Shown: positions 5,039 to 6,938 of the stretch, piece by piece | How positions within the stretch are numbered: position 1 is the stretch's first letter | Layout of the letters: every line of letters starts with the position of its first letter | Source of the DNA: JAGPIS01 sp964635545 | GTDB lineage: Bacteria; Bacteroidota; Bacteroidia; Bacteroidales; Marinilabiliaceae | Length of the DNA: 6,938 nucleotides | Direction of reading: 5' to 3' | NCBI GenBank assembly: GCA_964635545.1 | Contig: CAZWOA010000127.1 | Span: forward strand, 1 to 6,938 | The notes under the pieces: model-generated | The model's input: only the letters and a program-made list of their open reading frames with translations | What the model was told of the DNA's origin: nothing | Database searches by the model: none | Translations under genes and position numbers: made by a program

Positions 5039-6637
5039 ATGCTTGAATTTTTCGATTTTGAACTTGTAAACTGGTCGCGCGGGCAATTTGCTCTAACGGC
5101 TATGTTTCATTGGCTTTTTGTGCCGCTAACTCTGGGGTTGAGCTTTATGCTCGCCTTTATGGAGACTATTTACTACCGAACCCGTGATGAGGAGTGGAAG
5201 AGAATCACCAAATTCTGGATGAAAATCTTCGGAATAAACTTCGCAATTGGTGTTGCAACAGGTATTATTCTCGAGTTTGAGTTTGGTACCAACTGGTCCA
5301 ACTACTCATGGTTTGTGGGCGATATTTTTGGTGCTCCGCTTGCCATCGAGGGTATTATGGCCTTCTTTATGGAGAGTACTTTTATTGCCGTTATGTTTTT
5401 TGGCTGGAACAAGGTTAGTCCTAAGTTTCACCTTGCCTCCACATGGCTCACCGCTGTAGGTGCCAACCTATCGGCACTGTGGATATTGGTGGCTAATGGT
5501 TGGATGCAAAACCCTGTAGGCATGAAGTTTAACCCCGATACTGCCCGTAATGAGATGCAGTCGTTCTGGGATGTGGTTTTCTCGGATACTGCCGTAAGTA
5601 AATTCCTTCACACCACCACGTCGAGTTTTGTGGTAGCTGCCATTTTTGTGGTTGGTATCAGCTGTTGGTTCTTGATAAAGAGACGTCATGAGCTTCTGGC
5701 ACGTCGCAGCATCATCATTGCATCTGTTTTTGGAGTTATATCCAGCATTATGATTATCCTCACCGGTGATATTGCAGCACGTGAGATATCCAAAACTCAG
5801 CCCATGAAATTTGCAGCCATGGAGGCTCTTTACGAAGGGCAGGAGCAGGCACCGCTTATAGTTTTCGGTATTATTTCTGATGCTCAAGCAAGCCCGATGA
5901 CCAAAGATTCGGAGCCGAAGTTTATGTTTAAATTTGAACTTCCTTATGCGCTTTCATTTTTGGCCCATCAAGATATAAATGCTTATGTACCAGGAATAAA
6001 AGACCTTGTTCTGGGTAATGCTGATCGAGGAATAATGTCATACGCCGATAAGATACGCCGTGGCCATGAGGCGCAAACAACCCTTCGTGCTATGAAGGAG
6101 GCTCAGAAAAACAATAATGATTCGCTATATACCGCTTTGCGCGCCCATTTTGAAGATGAGCAGTGGATTGAATCAACCTTTAAGTATTTCGGTTATGGTA
6201 GTTTCTATTCCGAAGATCCGGAGCAGCTTGAGAAAAATGCATTTATGATAATGCCCAACATACCTATCACTTTCTACTCATTCCACATTATGGTTATACT
6301 GGGTATGTATTTCCTTGCTCTTTTTGCACTATTGCTGTGGATGGAGTATAAAGACAAACTGATGAAAAACCGCTGGCTGTTCTATGTGGGGTTGTGGACG
6401 ATACCTTTGTCGTACATCGCCACACAAACCGGCTGGCTGGTGGCTGAGATGGGACGACAGCCCTGGGTTATACAGGATCTTATGTCAACACTTACTGCTG
6501 TGAGTCAGATTGATACCGGCTCGGTGAAGATTACCTTCTGGCTTTTTGCATTCACCTTTGTGGGGCTGGCCATTGCCGAGGTAAGTATTATGGTTAAACA
6601 AATCAAAAATGGACCTAAAGAAGAGGGAGGAAATTAA
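5039..6637 (+). CDS. cydA: Cytochrome bd ubiquinol/menaquinol oxidase subunit I
   Basis: A complete 532-residue CydA, the haem-carrying quinol-oxidising subunit of the bd-type terminal oxidase, which reduces O2 to water in the cytoplasmic membrane. Starting with FSRGQFA-like WSRGQFALT at 12-20, the conserved haem residues are visible: H24 (E. coli H19, haem b595), H191 (H186) and M418 (M393) as b558 ligands, E104 and E112 (E99, E107), and E470 (E445) in GWLVAEMGRQPW at 465-476. The quinol-site residues are K257 and E262 in QPMKFAAME (E. coli K252, E257). The periplasmic Q-loop is long: 156 residues from K257 to M418 against 136 in E. coli. It includes LPYALSFLA at 301-309, like the E. coli long-loop type. 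In Bacteroidetes the donor would be menaquinol (inference). The 3' end overlaps the ribosome-binding site of cydB. Confidence 0.98.
   Translation: MLEFFDFELVNWSRGQFALTAMFHWLFVPLTLGLSFMLAFMETIYYRTRDEEWKRITKFWMKIFGINFAIGVATGIILEFEFGTNWSNYSWFVGDIFGAPLAIEGIMAFFMESTFIAVMFFGWNKVSPKFHLASTWLTAVGANLSALWILVANGWMQNPVGMKFNPDTARNEMQSFWDVVFSDTAVSKFLHTTTSSFVVAAIFVVGISCWFLIKRRHELLARRSIIIASVFGVISSIMIILTGDIAAREISKTQPMKFAAMEALYEGQEQAPLIVFGIISDAQASPMTKDSEPKFMFKFELPYALSFLAHQDINAYVPGIKDLVLGNADRGIMSYADKIRRGHEAQTTLRAMKEAQKNNNDSLYTALRAHFEDEQWIESTFKYFGYGSFYSEDPEQLEKNAFMIMPNIPITFYSFHIMVILGMYFLALFALLLWMEYKDKLMKNRWLFYVGLWTIPLSYIATQTGWLVAEMGRQPWVIQDLMSTLTAVSQIDTGSVKITFWLFAFTFVGLAIAEVSIMVKQIKNGPKEEGGN
6623..6630 (+). promoter_or_regulatory. 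Shine-Dalgarno-like site for cydB
   Basis: GAGGGAGG at 6623-6630 lies 9 nt before the cydB ATG at 6640 and inside the last codons of cydA (encoding EGG near the C-terminus). It is the only strong Shine-Dalgarno match in front of any gene in the window, where the other starts have AT-rich leaders. It supports the ATG at 6640 and suggests translational coupling of the two subunits. Confidence 0.55.
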
Positions 6638-6639
6638 TT

Positions 6640-6938
6640 ATGACTGAAACAATATCGCACTTGGCTTTTCAACAGTATTGGTGGTTTTTAATTTCGCTGC
6701 TTGGCTCTCTTTTGGTGTTTCTGATGTTTGTGCAGGGCGGACAAACGCTCATTTACCGTGTAGGTAAGAGTGAGATTGAACGCACCATGATTATCAATTC
6801 GCTGGGACGAAAGTGGGAGTTTACCTTTACTACTCTGGTTACTTTTGGCGGTGCATTTTTTGCATCTTTCCCGCTCTTTTATAGTACCAGTTTTGGTGGT
6901 GCTTACTGGGTGTGGATGATTATCCTGTTTGCTTTTAT
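6640..6938 (+). CDS. cydB: Cytochrome bd oxidase subunit II, 5' part (runs off window)
   Basis: The first 99 codons of CydB are present, open to the right edge. The translation begins MTETISHLAFQQYWWFLISL and continues with a first membrane helix at about 14-32, GGQTLIYRVGK at 33-43, a cytoplasmic-side NSLGRKWEFTFTTL at 54-67 and a second hydrophobic region with FGGAFFASFPLFYS at 70-83. This is the conserved start of CydB in Bacteroidetes. CydB pairs with CydA as the structural partner of the bd oxidase. The ATG is 2 nt after the cydA stop, so the genes are co-transcribed. The protein is truncated only by the window boundary, not by mutation. Confidence 0.96.
   Translation, partial: MTETISHLAFQQYWWFLISLLGSLLVFLMFVQGGQTLIYRVGKSEIERTMIINSLGRKWEFTFTTLVTFGGAFFASFPLFYSTSFGGAYWVWMIILFAF

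Noticed and set aside
5468..5887. Minus-strand frame inside cydA
   Set aside because: The cydA frame is intact with all haem ligands; the antisense frame shows no recognisable domain.

Overview
The window looks like a chromosomal segment from a Bacteroidetes (Bacteroidales-type) bacterium. The reasons are a CydA/CydB pair of clearly Bacteroidetes type preceded by a DUF4492 small membrane protein, start codons mostly in AT-rich leaders without Shine-Dalgarno sequences, and a promoter matching the Bacteroidetes TTTG / TAnnTTTG consensus upstream of the second gene. A genus cannot be assigned from the sequence alone.

Layout: positions 1-405 hold no gene. They contain two repeat structures: a nested inverted repeat at 14-155 built around a perfect 17-bp hairpin, and a second block at 171-265 with direct and inverted repeats. 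All genes that follow are on the + strand. First is a polytopic membrane protein of the lysylphosphatidylglycerol-synthase TM/UPF0104 family (406-1335). After a 60-bp gap with a good promoter comes a tight four-gene cluster: a small cytoplasmic protein of unknown function (1396-1722) and three consecutive, divergent cyclophilin-type peptidyl-prolyl isomerases exported to the envelope (1726-2541 lipoprotein; 2577-3380 signal peptide without lipobox; 3381-4631 lipoprotein). The third cyclophilin carries an extra N-terminal domain that reads like a trypsin/HtrA-type fold with all three catalytic positions replaced. A 182-bp AT-rich gap separates this cluster from the cytochrome bd quinol oxidase operon: DUF4492 small protein (4814-5026), cydA (5039-6637) and the first 99 codons of cydB, which runs off the right edge.

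Functionally, the cluster 1396-4631 is probably one transcript for extracytoplasmic protein folding. The right-hand operon encodes a high-affinity oxygen-consuming terminal oxidase used under microaerobic conditions or for oxygen protection. Nothing in the sequence ties the two operons together beyond adjacency. The most notable items are the predicted pseudoprotease-cyclophilin fusion, the tandem trio with a helical insertion in two of its members, and the palindromic repeat element at the left end.
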